From NCBI RefSeq assembly GCF_014654785.1, contig NZ_BNBD01000009.1, positions 124,001 through 188,000 on the forward strand: a stretch of DNA of 64,000 nucleotides, in the 5' to 3' direction. The position numbers and the translations under genes are program-made. Below are positions 63,631-64,000 of this stretch, piece after piece. The notes beneath the pieces are model-generated. The model did no database searches, had not been told where the DNA came from, and was given only the letters and a program-made list of their open reading frames with translations. The DNA is from Streptomyces mashuensis (lineage in GTDB: Bacteria > Actinomycetota > Actinomycetes > Streptomycetales > Streptomycetaceae). Numbering within the stretch: position 1 is the stretch's first letter; every line of letters starts with the position of its first letter.

Positions 63631-64000
63631 ATGAGTGAGACACCGATGCGCGCCCGTGCCCTGGTCGACCTGGCCGCCCTGCGGGCCAACGTACGTGCCC
63701 TGCGGGCCCGCGCGCCCCGGGCGCAGCTGATGGCCGTGGTCAAGGCCAACGCCTACGGTCACGGCGCGGTGCCCTGCGCGAAAGCCGCCCGGCAGGCCGG
63801 TGCGGAGTGGATCGGCACGGCCCTGCCGCAGGAGGCGCTCGCCCTGCGTGCCGCGGGTGACACCGGCCGGATGCTGTGCTGGCTGTGGACGCCCGGCGGC
63901 CCCTGGCGGGAGGCCGTGGAGGCCGGCATCGACGTGTCCGTCAGCGGCCTGTGGGCGCTGGAGGAGCTGTGCGCCGCGGTGCGGGAGTGCGGCGTCCCCG
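63631..64000 (+). CDS. alr: Alanine racemase (3' end beyond the window)
   Basis: The first 123 codons are present. The N-terminal barrel start is ARALVDLAALRANVRALRA and the PLP site is MAVVKANAYGHGAV with Lys38, which forms the internal aldimine. The enzyme makes D-Ala for peptidoglycan. GACACT lies 8 bp before ATG 63631 and could be a -10 for a near-leaderless mRNA, with ACGGGG as a weak ribosome site. The catalytic Tyr lies beyond the window edge. Confidence 0.9.
   Translation, partial: MSETPMRARALVDLAALRANVRALRARAPRAQLMAVVKANAYGHGAVPCAKAARQAGAEWIGTALPQEALALRAAGDTGRMLCWLWTPGGPWREAVEAGIDVSVSGLWALEELCAAVRECGVP

Overview
The window is high-GC actinobacterial DNA from a Streptomyces (at least a Streptomycetaceae member). 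RpoB, RpoC, EF-G, EF-Tu and the ribosomal proteins match the Streptomyces forms, GTG and TTG starts are common, and the order murB - adenosine deaminase - aspartate aminotransferase - tRNA-Trp - secE - nusG - rplKA - rplJL - rpoBC - rpsLG - fusA - tuf - S10/spc/alpha genes - truA - rplM - rpsI - glmM - coaA - glmS - acpS - nnr - alr is that of the Streptomyces core chromosome. It is a housekeeping region with a few accessory genes. No insertion sequence, prophage, CRISPR array or rRNA gene was seen.

Layout. 1-5.7 kb: DUF1697 protein (cut by the window edge), YccF-like membrane protein, YajQ, tRNA-Tyr, an SDR-type oxidoreductase and a cytosine-deaminase-like amidohydrolase that has lost key catalytic residues. 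Then come tRNA-Thr, tRNA-Met, rpmG and a HadA/HadB-type dehydratase pair. 5.7-7.9 kb: a TetR regulator and a 14-TM drug-efflux MFS gene with two matching operator-like sites. 7.9-11.4 kb: murB, adenosine deaminase and aspartate aminotransferase. 11.5-28.9 kb: tRNA-Trp and the secE-nusG, rplKA, rplJL, rpoBC and rpsLG-fusA-tuf units, each separated by clear promoters, leaders and hairpins. 28.9-33.1 kb: three minus-strand accessory genes (metallophosphoesterase, ArsR-type regulator, Tat-lipoprotein PIG-L deacetylase with a propeller-like tail). 33.7-49.9 kb: the S10-spc-alpha supercluster with secY, adk, map, infA and rpoA. 50.0-55.3 kb: truA, a GT4 glycosyltransferase, a lipoprotein and a membrane-anchored secreted protein. 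55.5-64 kb: rplM-rpsI, glmM, coaA, a small conserved-type protein, glmS-acpS, nnr and the start of alr.

The genes form the transcription/translation core (RNA polymerase, NusG, elongation factors, about 40 ribosomal proteins), protein export (SecE, SecY, Map) and cell-envelope precursor supply (GlmS and GlmM for UDP-GlcNAc, MurB, Alr), with cofactor genes for CoA (coaA), ACP (acpS) and NAD(P)H repair (nnr). Many neighbouring frames overlap by 1-4 bases, which indicates translational coupling.

The most interesting non-coding signal is a 25-nt element present identically in the leaders of the rpsL and rpsJ operons. It is built from four abutting segments that form two mutually exclusive hairpins. 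Other signals worth a look are a terminator-like attenuator in the rplJ leader, a non-canonical residue (Thr429) in the rifampicin pocket of RpoB, the degenerate amidohydrolase, three spaced repeats next to the TetR locus, and a G-quadruplex-capable tract between coaA and glmS.
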